Notes: a model not told the origin generated them from the letters alone. A stretch of DNA of 15,482 bases from an uncultured Agathobaculum sp. (GCA_944376955.1 CALWEB010000203.1:1-15482); one strand, 5' to 3'. Shown: positions 1 through 7,645, counted from the first letter of the stretch. Program-made: numbers and translations.

Positions 1-364
1 ACATCATCCCGACATTATCCAAATATGTGCTGTACAGAAAACCACTCTTTGGATACCCATCCACAACCAACTTTGCCTGTAGGTTTGTCACCTCGGACGC
101 CGGTACCTTAATCGAATCGCCTTCTATTTTATAATCCGTTGCACCATACTCATCCAACTTCGCAACAATCGCGGAAGCTTCGTCTGTTGTGAGCCCAGTG
201 ACCAACGTTTCATATGGTCGACTATTCAGGATTAGTGCAAGGATCACAGAAACAGCAATAACCACGATCAATGCGACCGCGGTAATCTTAATGTATTTGG
301 ATTTCTGCTCTCCAGCATACAAGTCCTTTATCTTTTTCAGACCGCTCTGAAATTTCTCTTTCAC
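1..364 (-). CDS. fliF: Flagellar M-ring protein FliF, N-terminal part (runs off the left edge)
   Basis: FliF builds the MS ring, the membrane base of the flagellum on which export gate, rod and rotor assemble. The visible 121 residues have a short basic N-terminus, one membrane helix at about residues 25-47, and the start of the periplasmic YscJ/FliF ring-building fold (RPYETLVTGL, then a VPASEV-type strand typical of FliF). The start is GTG at 364, preceded by GGCGGAG about 8 nt upstream; no ATG fits better. It lies 54 nt downstream of fliE, the usual last place in a flgB-flgC-fliE-fliF operon. The C-terminal, FliG-binding part is outside the window. The family call rests on both sequence and gene order. 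Confidence 0.93.
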   Translation of the reverse strand, partial: MKEKFQSGLKKIKDLYAGEQKSKYIKITAVALIVVIAVSVILALILNSRPYETLVTGLTTDEASAIVAKLDEYGATDYKIEGDSIKVPASEVTNLQAKLVVDGYPKSGFLYSTYLDNVGMM

Positions 365-418
365 TATCTTCTCCGCCTCATCCCAGAGTTTCCCTCATCC
401 TACAGGGTTGCCGTTGCA

Positions 419-733
419 TTATATGCTCATGCGCGAAATTTCACTATAAGCGTCCAGTGCCTTGTTTCTCAGCTCCGCCAAAAGCTGAACCGAAAGCTGC
501 GCCTTGGTGCTTGCAATCGTGCGGACAGCAGGGTTATCCAACTGTCCAGTTGCCATCAGGTATTCCGCCTGATTTTTCTCGGCATCGGTCTGCTTTACGG
601 TATCAATCGCGTTTTGAAACACATCCGCAAACACTGGAAAACCGCTTTGCGAAGAAGCCACATTCTCATTTGTAGCTGTTTTATCCAGAGAAATCGTATC
701 CCATAGTGGCTGTATCGAACCAATTGCCGCCAT
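419..733 (-). CDS. fliE: Flagellar hook-basal body complex protein FliE
   Basis: FliE is the small adaptor joining the MS ring to the first rod subunits. The 104-residue protein has the normal length for the family. Its C-terminal half is the conserved helical region, ending in a RNKALDAYSEISRM motif that matches the usual FliE C-terminus (RNKLVEAYQEIMRM-like). A strong AGGAGG lies 8 nt before the ATG. It is 18 nt downstream of flgC and upstream of fliF, so it is co-transcribed with both. No oddities seen. Confidence 0.96.
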   Translation of the reverse strand: MAAIGSIQPLWDTISLDKTATNENVASSQSGFPVFADVFQNAIDTVKQTDAEKNQAEYLMATGQLDNPAVRTIASTKAQLSVQLLAELRNKALDAYSEISRMSI

Positions 734-751
734 TATATTATCCTCCTAACT

Positions 752-1219
752 TTACTTACCAATATCCAACGCGCGAGATGCAACCGTTTTCAAAGTATTA
801 AAAGCTGTCACGTTAGCTGAATACGCTTGTGTTGCTGCCATCGCATCCGTAATTTCCTTGACCAGATCCACGTTCGGCATTTCAACGTATCCATCCGCAT
901 TTGCATCAGGATGGGTCGGGTCATACTGCAACTTAAAAGGGCTGGTATCCTCCACGATTTGCGTGACACGGACACCGCCCGTTTCTGACAAGTTATTCGT
1001 TTCCGCGGGAATACTACCCGCAGCCTGTGCGAGCACCTGACGAAACGTATTTCGCCCTCCATCTGCTTCCATAACAACCATTTTACGCTGATAAGGGCCT
1101 TCTCCACCCTCTACGCGCGTGGTATTGATATTGGCAACATTTTCCGACACAACATCCAATCGAAGCTGTTGCGCAGTTAATGCGGAGCCGGTAATGTTCA
1201 TTGAGCTTAGAAATGCCAT
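752..1219 (-). CDS. flgC: Flagellar basal-body rod protein FlgC
   Basis: FlgC is one of the proximal rod subunits that carry torque from the MS ring to the hook. The 155-residue protein has the family's N-terminal rod motif (SENVANINTTR, about residues 25-35). Its C-terminal helix (YSANVTAFNTLKTVASRALDIG) is typical of FlgC. The middle region (residues about 45-110) is longer and more variable than the ends, as in other rod proteins. The start at 1219 follows AAGGGGAGA at a normal spacing. It sits 19 nt downstream of flgB and 18 nt upstream of fliE. Confidence 0.97.
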   Translation of the reverse strand: MAFLSSMNITGSALTAQQLRLDVVSENVANINTTRVEGGEGPYQRKMVVMEADGGRNTFRQVLAQAAGSIPAETNNLSETGGVRVTQIVEDTSPFKLQYDPTHPDANADGYVEMPNVDLVKEITDAMAATQAYSANVTAFNTLKTVASRALDIGK

Positions 1220-1238
1220 AACCTATCTCCCCTTCCCC

Positions 1239-1622
1239 TTATTGTCCACGGATCGCCGTGCGAATCAATGCCAGATCGGCTGAAATTGCATTCATCACAT
1301 GCTGCTGCTGCAAAGCGTTTCTAGCCAGCTCAATGCTCTGCTCTGTTGCATCTACGCCGTTCCCATCCATTCGCGCACTTTCATTGTCAGCAACATGAAT
1401 CGTTGCATTTGTATCTTCCAATGCACTTCTCATGTCGGCAGCGCTGCCGTTCGCAGCCGATTGTAAGCGAGATCGGAATGTTTCCTCAAACGTAACATAT
1501 TTGGTTTTGTAATTCGGTGTCTCCACATTGGCGAGGTTATCCAGAATCGCCGTCTGCTTCGTCCATAAGAAGTCCATGGAACGCTCCATCATCAAAAGCG
1601 CATTGTTTGTTATTGAATTCAT
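1239..1622 (-). CDS. flgB: Flagellar basal-body rod protein FlgB
   Basis: FlgB is a proximal rod subunit and the first gene of this basal-body operon. The protein (127 residues) shows the rod signature LDNLANVETPNYKTKYV at about residues 27-43 and a C-terminal helix with IELARNALQQQHVMNAI. The frame is open back to a TTG at 1658, but the ATG at 1622 is preferred. It gives the usual FlgB N-terminus and has GGGGGT about 10 nt upstream, whereas the TTG has no ribosome site. A SigA-type promoter lies about 50 nt upstream and is embedded in a perfect palindrome, described separately. Confidence 0.95.
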   Translation of the reverse strand: MNSITNNALLMMERSMDFLWTKQTAILDNLANVETPNYKTKYVTFEETFRSRLQSAANGSAADMRSALEDTNATIHVADNESARMDGNGVDATEQSIELARNALQQQHVMNAISADLALIRTAIRGQ

Positions 1623-1665
1623 TTTTGCCGGACCCCCAGTACCATCAAATGGAACCAATCTAAAG

Positions 1666-1693
1666 ATTTATTTATATTGTACTATAAATAAAT
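1666..1693. repeat. Perfect 11-bp inverted repeat over the flgB promoter (candidate operator)
   Basis: The arms ATTTATTTATA (1666-1676) and TATAAATAAAT (1683-1693) are perfect reverse complements around the 6-nt spacer TTGTAC. The repeat covers the -10 box and much of the -10/-35 spacer of the flgB promoter. A bound dimeric regulator would block RNA polymerase. The symmetry is exact; that it is an operator is inference, and AT-rich DNA makes chance symmetry somewhat more likely. Confidence 0.6.
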
Positions 1694-1704
1694 GACTTTT
1701 TCAA
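1676..1704 (-). promoter_or_regulatory. SigA-type promoter of the flgB-flgC-fliE-fliF operon
   Basis: Read on the minus strand, TTGAAA (1699-1704) and TACAAT (1676-1681) are separated by exactly 17 nt. Transcription would start near 1669, about 47 nt before the flgB ATG. Five of six bases match the housekeeping consensus in each box if the last -35 bases are taken loosely. No SigD-like pair was seen here, so the basal-body operon appears to be under the housekeeping factor, unlike several neighbouring genes. Confidence 0.75.
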
Positions 1705-1711
1705 TCACTTT

Positions 1712-1730
1712 CGACTGAATTTTATAGTCG
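1712..1730. repeat. Short inverted repeat just upstream of the flgB -35 box
   Basis: CGACT (1712-1716) and AGTCG (1726-1730) flank a 9-nt AT-rich centre. The element begins 7 nt upstream of the -35 box of the flgB promoter, a place where an activator could bind. The arms are only 5 bp, so this may be chance. Confidence 0.3.
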
Positions 1731-1821
1731 GACTCGTTAAAATGCACAATAAACGCTAATTTGAAGTTTTTTTTCGGTTTTTATGCATTTAACATTTGTT
1801 ATTCCGATCGATTTAATCATA

Positions 1822-1878
1822 TTATTTTCGTCCCCCAAGCAGATAAAGCAGCTCCTTCGGCAATTTTGTCAAATCCAT
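1822..1878 (-). CDS. Possible very small peptide (18 residues) upstream of flgB
   Basis: An ATG at 1878 opens an 18-codon frame encoding MDLTKLPKELLYLLGGRK, ended by TAA at 1822. The peptide is amphipathic, with basic ends and a leucine-rich middle, and looks more protein-like than the surrounding AT-rich DNA. It lies between the SLH terminator and the flgB promoter, so it would need its own promoter or read-through. No Shine-Dalgarno site precedes the ATG. An in-frame TTG seven codons upstream follows a weak AAGAGA. I do not recognise the peptide. It could be a leader peptide, a small membrane-surface peptide or chance. Confidence 0.25.
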   Translation of the reverse strand: MDLTKLPKELLYLLGGRK

Positions 1879-1940
1879 GCGGGCTGAAAAATTTTTCAAT
1901 ATTCTCTTAATAACATTCTATCCTATGTGGCATTTTATCA

Positions 1941-1977
1941 AAAAGCCAGATCCGACAAAGTGTCAGATCTGGCTTTT
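1941..1977 (-). terminator. Rho-independent terminator after the SLH protein gene
   Basis: A 17-bp stem with a single G/T wobble position (arms 1941-1957 and 1961-1977, core GCCAGATC/GATCTGGC) has a 3-nt loop. On the minus strand it is followed by a run of five T. It starts 7 nt after the SLH stop codon. Confidence 0.9.
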
Positions 1978-1983
1978 CATAAA

Positions 1984-4221
1984 TCACACATAGGAAGAAG
2001 CAAGCTGGATATAACGATATGCCCAATGAGAATATGGCACATCTTTATAAGATATACTGCTGCCACCGGACGTGCGATTCAATACGCGTGTCATCACCGC
2101 CGCTACTTCACTGCGCGTAATATAAGCATATGGCCGGAACGTTCCATCCGGGTATCCGTTAATCCAACCATAGGAAGCCGCATAACGAATCGCGTTGTTG
2201 CTAGATGTTCCACTGATATCACTAAAGCGTGTTGCAGTGCTGCTTACACTTGGAGAACCCGACAAACGATAAAGCAATTCTGTCAGATCACCACGCGTGA
2301 TATACTGATCCGGATAGAAATAGGATACCTGATCTGTAATGCCCGCACGCGCAAACGCATTTACCTCCTGCGCACACCACATGCCGACTGGCACATCCCG
2401 GTACACGCTGGACGAAGTGTTACTCCCCAAATTCACATTGCACATACGGTACAGCATGACAACCGCTTCCGCACGGGTCATATTATTGGCCGGACGGAAA
2501 GTTCCATCGGAATAACCATTCATAAATGCGCTGCGGCTGGATTTATTCAGCTGAATGTTATTGGTTGATTCCACCGAATCTTTGGAGTAATACGTTTTAC
2601 CGGAGACCGTAACATTTTGGTCAATATCGGTCAGGTAAAGCGTGACAACGCCATTGGCATTACGATTCATCTGATAGGTCTTACTGCCAACGCGAATGGA
2701 TGTTTTTTCTGCTCCAACTGTGCGGCTATTGCTACCAATCTGGACGGTAATTTCATCAACCTGGTAGTTGGTATCCGGTGTAAAGAAAAACGTAACGTCA
2801 TCACCGGCATCAATTCTGCTGGAAGAAACGCTCTTGGTAATCTTCATATGGCTCGAAGAACTGATCGTCAACAAAGGTCTGGAAACCGACCCCGATCCGG
2901 AAGAAGTGGCAGATAGCTTTACCGGCTCCGTTACGTTGTCTACATACACTACATATTCCCCGTCGCCGTTATCCTCAATCTCGTAGTTCTTTCGGCCGAC
3001 TCGAATTTCACCATCCGCAGGATCTGCCGACCCTGTGCTGTCGCCCACAGTCAGCGTGATCTTCTGCACGGAATACCGATCCGACGTGGTGCTCACGTAG
3101 AATTCTACATCATCCCCGCGTGCTACTGTCTCTCCACAATTGGTATCTATATTGATACGGGAACCTTCTTCCGTTTCGATCGGGATATTATCCTGATCAT
3201 AATCGGAGTAAAAATATATATCGGTTGTAGCATATACTTCCGGCAGAATGAACCATACCTCGCCCGATTTTTCATGAACCTGAACGCGGTCATTGCCCAT
3301 CGTTAAAAATGTCTGCCCAGTTGCCCAGCTTGCATAGCTCTTGCCGTAATGTACCGTAAAATCACTGATTATGTATCCGGCACGTGCGTTTACTCGCACC
3401 TCGCAGGTATTTCCTTGCAGCACACTGGTTTTTCGACTGCTCGGCTGCTTGAGTGTCAATCCATCATCCACATCCACCGTTACGTCGTACAGAACTGGAA
3501 CTTCTTCGACAACCGCTTCTACATCCAAATCAGCATAGATGTTGCCGGCGACCGTGCTTTCCCCTTCCGCGTTCCAAGTGACCTGCAAACCATTCCAGTC
3601 CGACTTTCCTTCTGTCAGCGTTTCCTTGATCTCATCATATTGAATATTCAATCCACTCAGTTTATATCCATCTTCGGGGACTACACTGAGGGAAACCTTC
3701 TTTCCTCTGGAGATCGTTCCATCGACACTGCCGCTGACCTTTGCGTTTCCACTTTCCTCGTGGATACGCGCACGGTATTCTTTAGAGGCACTCTGACACC
3801 TGATGGTGGCATCCAATTTGCCAGATATCAAATTTTCTGTAGAAATCGTCAGAGTAAAACTCATAGACTGTTGCGGCCACGCATCCATTTTAATGGATAC
3901 CCCTTTGGCTTCATCTTCCAAATGACCATTTTCCAATATAATTGTATCCGTTTGGGCATTCAGACCACCCGTCACCTCAAAAGTGACCTTCTCCAGTTGC
4001 CGTCCATCGGCTAGCGTAACCTTAAAATCCTGTTTCTGGTTTTGCTCAATAAATGTAGAATCCTCATTAGGGTCTACTGTAAAAGAGGCATTTTTCGCAA
4101 AAGTAACAGATATCCCATTCTGCTGTTGTCCATCCTCTGAATCCGCCGCCAACGCTGCGGTAGGGAAAATCATAAGCGCCGATAATGCCAGCGCAACCAT
4201 TCTATACCAAACCCGCCTCAT
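1984..4221 (-). CDS. Secreted SLH-domain surface protein with repeated beta modules
   Basis: This is a 745-residue exported protein held to the cell wall by SLH domains. A Sec signal peptide covers residues 1-25 (MRRVWYRMVALALSAL..., cleavage after TAALA). The middle (about 30-560) is a series of beta-rich modules of roughly 90-100 residues. Each has a GDDVxFxxxP, then GYxVxxITVxxG pattern; the last two modules (about 350-550) are clearly related and share IRVGxKxY. Three SLH repeats occupy about 566-725 (GYSDGTFRP...MTRAEAV, a degenerate second copy, GYPDGTFRP...ITRSEVA). A typical short DVPYSHWAY tail follows. The frame is open to a TTG at 4257, but ATG 4221 gives a proper signal peptide and has GGTGG upstream. 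It is a single-gene unit with a SigD-type promoter and its own terminator. The ligand or partner is unknown; the modules resemble InlB-B-like/adhesin-type repeats only in general form. Confidence 0.88.
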   Translation of the reverse strand: MRRVWYRMVALALSALMIFPTAALAADSEDGQQQNGISVTFAKNASFTVDPNEDSTFIEQNQKQDFKVTLADGRQLEKVTFEVTGGLNAQTDTIILENGHLEDEAKGVSIKMDAWPQQSMSFTLTISTENLISGKLDATIRCQSASKEYRARIHEESGNAKVSGSVDGTISRGKKVSLSVVPEDGYKLSGLNIQYDEIKETLTEGKSDWNGLQVTWNAEGESTVAGNIYADLDVEAVVEEVPVLYDVTVDVDDGLTLKQPSSRKTSVLQGNTCEVRVNARAGYIISDFTVHYGKSYASWATGQTFLTMGNDRVQVHEKSGEVWFILPEVYATTDIYFYSDYDQDNIPIETEEGSRINIDTNCGETVARGDDVEFYVSTTSDRYSVQKITLTVGDSTGSADPADGEIRVGRKNYEIEDNGDGEYVVYVDNVTEPVKLSATSSGSGSVSRPLLTISSSSHMKITKSVSSSRIDAGDDVTFFFTPDTNYQVDEITVQIGSNSRTVGAEKTSIRVGSKTYQMNRNANGVVTLYLTDIDQNVTVSGKTYYSKDSVESTNNIQLNKSSRSAFMNGYSDGTFRPANNMTRAEAVVMLYRMCNVNLGSNTSSSVYRDVPVGMWCAQEVNAFARAGITDQVSYFYPDQYITRGDLTELLYRLSGSPSVSSTATRFSDISGTSSNNAIRYAASYGWINGYPDGTFRPYAYITRSEVAAVMTRVLNRTSGGSSISYKDVPYSHWAYRYIQLASSYV

Positions 4222-4269
4222 CTCAGACCACCCGCTCCTTCCTATCAATCCAAACAACTATATATGTAC

Positions 4270-4296
4270 ATATCGTCCAGCATCCCACAAACATAA
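4270..4296 (-). promoter_or_regulatory. SigD (sigma-28) type promoter of the SLH gene
   Basis: On the minus strand the -10 GACGATAT (4270-4277) matches 7 of 8 bases of the flagellar consensus GCCGATAT. Fifteen nt upstream is TTAT (4293-4296), and the extended -35 TTATGTTT matches TAAAGTTT at 6 of 8. The -10 is identical to the one in front of MCP1. It lies between the MCP1 terminator and the SLH start. Confidence 0.65.
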
Positions 4297-4312
4297 GCCC
4301 CTAAATAAACAA

Positions 4313-4338
4313 CTCCCCGTCAGAACCCTGACGGGGAG
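4313..4338 (-). terminator. Rho-independent terminator after MCP1
   Basis: A perfect 11-bp GC-rich stem, CTCCCCGTCAG (4313-4323) with CTGACGGGGAG (4328-4338), has a 4-nt loop. On the minus strand it is followed by the T-rich TTGTTTATTT. It begins about 20 nt after the MCP1 stop codon. Confidence 0.88.
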
Positions 4339-4358
4339 CTGCAAAAATTTGTTTGATA

Positions 4359-6332
4359 TTAGTCCTGACGGAGCTGGAAGCCGCCGATCAAAGACTTGAG
4401 CATCTCCGACTGGCCAGAAAGCTCTTCACTTGCTGCCGCCGACTCCTCCGCTGTCGCAGAGTTGGTCTGCACCACGCTAGAGATCTGGTCTATGCCCTGT
4501 GTAATCTGAACAATCGATTCGGTTTCACGCTGAACAGCATCCGAAACTTCGTCCATACCAGATACTGCAACACCTGCTGACTCCATGACTCTGGAAACTG
4601 CTTCGCTTACCTTCTGCATCATGCCGACACCGTCATTGACTGCATTAATCGACTTTTCAATCAAATCCTTCGTAGCCTTGGCAGCCTGATCCGACTTATG
4701 TGCCAAATTACGAACCTCATCTGCCACAACCGCGAAGCCCTTGCCCGCTGCGCCTGCACGCGCGGCTTCAACAGCTGCATTGAGCGCCAAGATATTGGTC
4801 TGGAATGCAATGTTCTCGATGGTAGCAATGATCTTGCTGATTTCCTGAGAGGATTCCGAAATATTGCTCATCGAATCGCTCAGCGTCGCAATATATTCAT
4901 TGCTGGCGTGGAGTTCTGCACCTGCATTGTCTGCCGCGCTCTTTGCTTGCAGTGCCAACTGGGCAGTACGCTGGCTATCCGCCGAAATATCATTAATGGT
5001 TGCCGAAAGTTCCTCAACTGCGCTTGCCTGTTCGGTTGCGCCCTGTGCCAGCGATTGCGCACCAGACGAAACCTGTTCTGCTCCCGCAGATACCTGTGCG
5101 GATGCAGTGTTGATCTGGGACATCGTATTGCTCAAATCATGACTGATTTTGTCCATGTAAGTAAACAGCATCTCATAGTCGCCAACATAAAAGCTCTGGC
5201 TCTTGGAACGAACATTGAGGTTGCCGCTCGCCATTTCTTCCAGCTGGAATACCATGTCTCCGATTAGATCCTGCAAGTTTTCCACAATCTTTCTGGTTTG
5301 ATCGGCCAGTCTTCTGGTTTCATCTTTAGTCTTGATCTCCGGCACCGGCGAAGAGAGGTCGCCTTCACTGAGCTGGTGGATGCGTTCAGCACAAAGCTGA
5401 ATTGGCCTGCCGATGGAGATCGCCAGACGGATGGCAATAAATATGCCAAGCAGAACCATAACGACAATCAGAATACCAACGATGATTGCCGCAGTATAAA
5501 CCGCACCCATGAAATCCGATTCCGGATCCGCAATGCCCAAGCTCCAACCGTCTGTGTTATTAATAGGTGCATACGCCAACAACTTTGTCGTTCCGTTTAT
5601 TGTGTATTTTCCAACGCCGCTATTGCCAGCCCGCATATCTGCAGTGTAAACAGCGAGCTGTTCGAGCGAAGGATCCGTCTTTGCCTCTTCCTCAATATTT
5701 TGCGAGGCAACGGTATCCATTGTAATATCTGCAATCGTTGTGCCCGTATTATCCAGCATGAACGCTTCACTGTTCTCGCTAACATGGATAGCGTCCATAA
5801 TATCGTTAAGGAAGGTCTCCTGCGGCACAAAATACACAACGCCAACAATATCCTGATTCGTATCGCCGTCCTGATATACCGGAGCTGCAACAAGAATAGA
5901 TAGCTCGCCTGTTACCTTACTTATTGTCGGCGTAGAAACAAAACTCTCGCCTTCCTTGGCCCGCTGGAAATACTCGCGATCCGAATAATTATTCCCATCA
6001 AAATAGCTGTTGCCCTGCAAGTCCAACAGGTTGCCACGCGTCATATTGTTGTTCTGCGCCATCTGATTGATGTAGGCTTCCTTATCTTCATTTGATACGG
6101 TATCATCCGTCAAGATATCACTCTGTCCTGCCATGCTTGCAATGTCAATATAGTAACGCAACTCATATTCCACACGACTTGCAGCGACTTCTGCCGTTCC
6201 CGACATGGCAGTCTGCAACATGGAGTTCAAGCTTTGCAAACTTAACACAATGCTGACAATACCAATCACCAACATGCCTATTACAATTGTGGCAACCATG
6301 CCAGCCAGTATTTTCCCTTTCACACTCTTCAT
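4359..6332 (-). CDS. Methyl-accepting chemotaxis protein with a dCache sensor (MCP1)
   Basis: This is a transmembrane chemoreceptor of 657 residues that would pass an outside signal to CheA/CheW. Domain order: membrane helix at about 10-32; a double-Cache sensor at about 33-277 (SDREYFQRAKEGE and LSILVAAPVY are typical Cache stretches); a second membrane helix at about 278-302; HAMP at about 303-356; and a cytoplasmic signalling coiled coil. The conserved hairpin tip lies at about 505-545 (IAFQTNILALNAAVEAARAG, then KGFAVVADEVRNLA). The canonical amino-acid-binding Cache motif is incomplete, so the ligand cannot be predicted. The protein ends soon after the signalling domain, with no tail. 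ATG 6332 has AAGGTGAT about 8 nt upstream. It is expressed alone: SigD-type promoter upstream, terminator downstream. Confidence 0.95.
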   Translation of the reverse strand: MKSVKGKILAGMVATIVIGMLVIGIVSIVLSLQSLNSMLQTAMSGTAEVAASRVEYELRYYIDIASMAGQSDILTDDTVSNEDKEAYINQMAQNNNMTRGNLLDLQGNSYFDGNNYSDREYFQRAKEGESFVSTPTISKVTGELSILVAAPVYQDGDTNQDIVGVVYFVPQETFLNDIMDAIHVSENSEAFMLDNTGTTIADITMDTVASQNIEEEAKTDPSLEQLAVYTADMRAGNSGVGKYTINGTTKLLAYAPINNTDGWSLGIADPESDFMGAVYTAAIIVGILIVVMVLLGIFIAIRLAISIGRPIQLCAERIHQLSEGDLSSPVPEIKTKDETRRLADQTRKIVENLQDLIGDMVFQLEEMASGNLNVRSKSQSFYVGDYEMLFTYMDKISHDLSNTMSQINTASAQVSAGAEQVSSGAQSLAQGATEQASAVEELSATINDISADSQRTAQLALQAKSAADNAGAELHASNEYIATLSDSMSNISESSQEISKIIATIENIAFQTNILALNAAVEAARAGAAGKGFAVVADEVRNLAHKSDQAAKATKDLIEKSINAVNDGVGMMQKVSEAVSRVMESAGVAVSGMDEVSDAVQRETESIVQITQGIDQISSVVQTNSATAEESAAASEELSGQSEMLKSLIGGFQLRQD

Positions 6333-6375
6333 TCATAATCACCTTTTTTCCGTCATAGTGGGAAACATATTTTTT

Positions 6376-6402
6376 ATATCGTCAGGATTTGAACAAAATT
6401 AA
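6376..6402 (-). promoter_or_regulatory. SigD (sigma-28) type promoter of MCP1
   Basis: On the minus strand TTAA (6399-6402), a 15-nt spacer, and GACGATAT (6376-6383) fit TAAA-N15-GCCGATAT with one mismatch in each box. The predicted start is near 6369, about 37 nt before the ATG. Chemoreceptor genes are classic SigD targets. Confidence 0.75.
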
Positions 6403-6478
6403 CGACAGATTTCGATTTTTTAACATTTTTCTTAATCAGTGAGTTTTTTTCAGAAGTCGCTTTTTTGCAGTTTTTCCC

Positions 6479-6507
6479 TTGCGTTTCCATGCAAAAACAT
6501 GTACTAT
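6479..6507 (+). promoter_or_regulatory. SigA-type promoter of the plus-strand lipoprotein
   Basis: TTGCGT (6479-6484) and TACTAT (6502-6507) are separated by 17 nt. Transcription would begin near 6514, followed by AAAGGAG at 6528-6534. This gene therefore appears to be read by the housekeeping factor, divergently from the SigD-driven MCP1. Confidence 0.55.
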
Positions 6508-6549
6508 GATACTATCAAAAAATATTCAAAGGAGCATCGACAGAAACAG

Positions 6550-7641
6550 ATGAAGAAAAATGGATTATTGTTTTCCCTGATCCTTTGCACACTGCTTTCT
6601 GCCTGCGGTGGTAAGGATGACTCAGCAGATAGCGCTCTCGCCTACTATACATTCGAAGGCGACACCATTCCTTCTATTGAGCAGTTCATAAACGCTGAAA
6701 CCGGCGGCCGTCTGGTCGCCACACTCAGTCCTACCGTGTCGGAGGAGTCTGGCGGACAAGATAACTCTGAGGAAACTGGCGAGCAGGACGAAGCAGCAGA
6801 AACGGATACGCAAAGTGAAACCAATACCACAGAAGATACTGCTTCCGCGGCAGAAGAACAAAACTACCTTTCCTATGATTATCAACAATTTACAGAAGGT
6901 CAGCCTGCTTCTATCGCAGCGTCCTATGTGTCCCTGTTGGAAGGGGATGATATTGCACTCCATTTGGAAAGCGAAGACGAACCCACCTTTGACAGCAACA
7001 CCGGTTCTGTGACACTGATTCGTCAGGCAGTGGCAACGGACAGCAGCGGTGCGCCGCAGAAAAAGGAGACTGCATCCACCACAGATGAAACGGCTACCGC
7101 ATCCGATGAAGGCGGCGAAGGAGATGGAGCAGGCGAATCTGATTCAGGCGATGAGGCGACACTGCTCCCCTACTCCGATTATGAACAGGATACCCAGATG
7201 CGGTTCCGTGTCCGCATCGACTGGACGCCTACCAGTTGCCTGATTACATTGGACAAAACGGCTGGTCAGGACTTTGTCACTTCCCTGCAAGAAGCCGGCA
7301 CCTTCCTTTCTTTTTCTGGTGCAAAGGCCTTAATGAATACCGTTACGCCGGCGGAAATCGGATTGCCCGGGAAATCCATGTCCGAATATAGCCTCAAGCC
7401 TGGTCCCGGCTTCGTCATGGTAGACGGGCAGGCATGTTTGACTGTTTATGTCTACGGCAAGAACTCTGTTGGCACCAATTCCTTGATGGGCACCTATTTT
7501 ATTTCCTCTGATTGCTCTACCTTGTATCATCAAATGGGGGAAACATCGGATGAAGTGGAGAAAATTGAATTCCCGAGCGATATCCCCACTGATTTGCCAA
7601 CAGAAGGCGAAACTGCGGTAAAAACAGAACCTACTCCGTAA
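6550..7641 (+). CDS. Lipoprotein of unknown function with acidic low-complexity linkers
   Basis: This is a 363-residue predicted membrane-anchored lipoprotein and the only plus-strand gene in the window. The signal peptide has a clear lipobox, LLSAC, with the lipid-bearing cysteine at residue 19. Two stretches very rich in Asp, Glu, Ser, Thr and Gly (about residues 60-105 and 170-205) separate three more ordered parts. The middle part includes LSYDYQQFTEGQPASIAASYV; the C-terminal part (about 205-345) has FRVRIDWTPTSCLITLDK and a conserved-looking GPGFVMVDGQACLTVYVYG stretch. I do not recognise a family. The frame extends upstream to 6439, but ATG 6550 is the only start giving a signal peptide. 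Its ribosome site (AAAGGAG) is 15 nt away, which is unusually far. It converges on yjfB and shares its terminator. A sensor-associated or surface role is only a guess. Confidence 0.8.
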   Translation: MKKNGLLFSLILCTLLSACGGKDDSADSALAYYTFEGDTIPSIEQFINAETGGRLVATLSPTVSEESGGQDNSEETGEQDEAAETDTQSETNTTEDTASAAEEQNYLSYDYQQFTEGQPASIAASYVSLLEGDDIALHLESEDEPTFDSNTGSVTLIRQAVATDSSGAPQKKETASTTDETATASDEGGEGDGAGESDSGDEATLLPYSDYEQDTQMRFRVRIDWTPTSCLITLDKTAGQDFVTSLQEAGTFLSFSGAKALMNTVTPAEIGLPGKSMSEYSLKPGPGFVMVDGQACLTVYVYGKNSVGTNSLMGTYFISSDCSTLYHQMGETSDEVEKIEFPSDIPTDLPTEGETAVKTEPTP

Positions 7642-7645
7642 CAGT

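Larger units (their letters stand above)
1623..1983. other. Intergenic region between the SLH gene and flgB
   Basis: Reading along the minus strand, these 361 bases hold the terminator of the SLH gene (1941-1977), a possible 18-codon peptide (1822-1878), a short inverted repeat, and the palindrome-covered flgB promoter. The stretch 1740-1820 is AT-rich and shows no gene or clear signal. Confidence 0.6.

Noticed and set aside
365..418. Repeated GGATGAGG in the fliE-fliF gap
   Set aside because: There are only two 8-base copies next to the fliF ribosome site; they probably reflect purine-rich leader sequence.
1927..2568. Open frame of 213 codons on the plus strand opposite the SLH gene
   Set aside because: It starts inside the SLH terminator, has no ribosome site and has shadow-like composition; the minus-strand SLH domains are unmistakable.
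3349..4014. Open frame of 221 codons on the plus strand opposite the SLH gene
   Set aside because: It is antisense to the clear beta modules, has no ribosome site, and its product matches no family I know.
4391..6290. MCP1 as an amino-acid receptor
   Set aside because: The Cache region has the R and aromatic positions but lacks the following aspartate of the amino-acid-binding motif, so no ligand is claimed.
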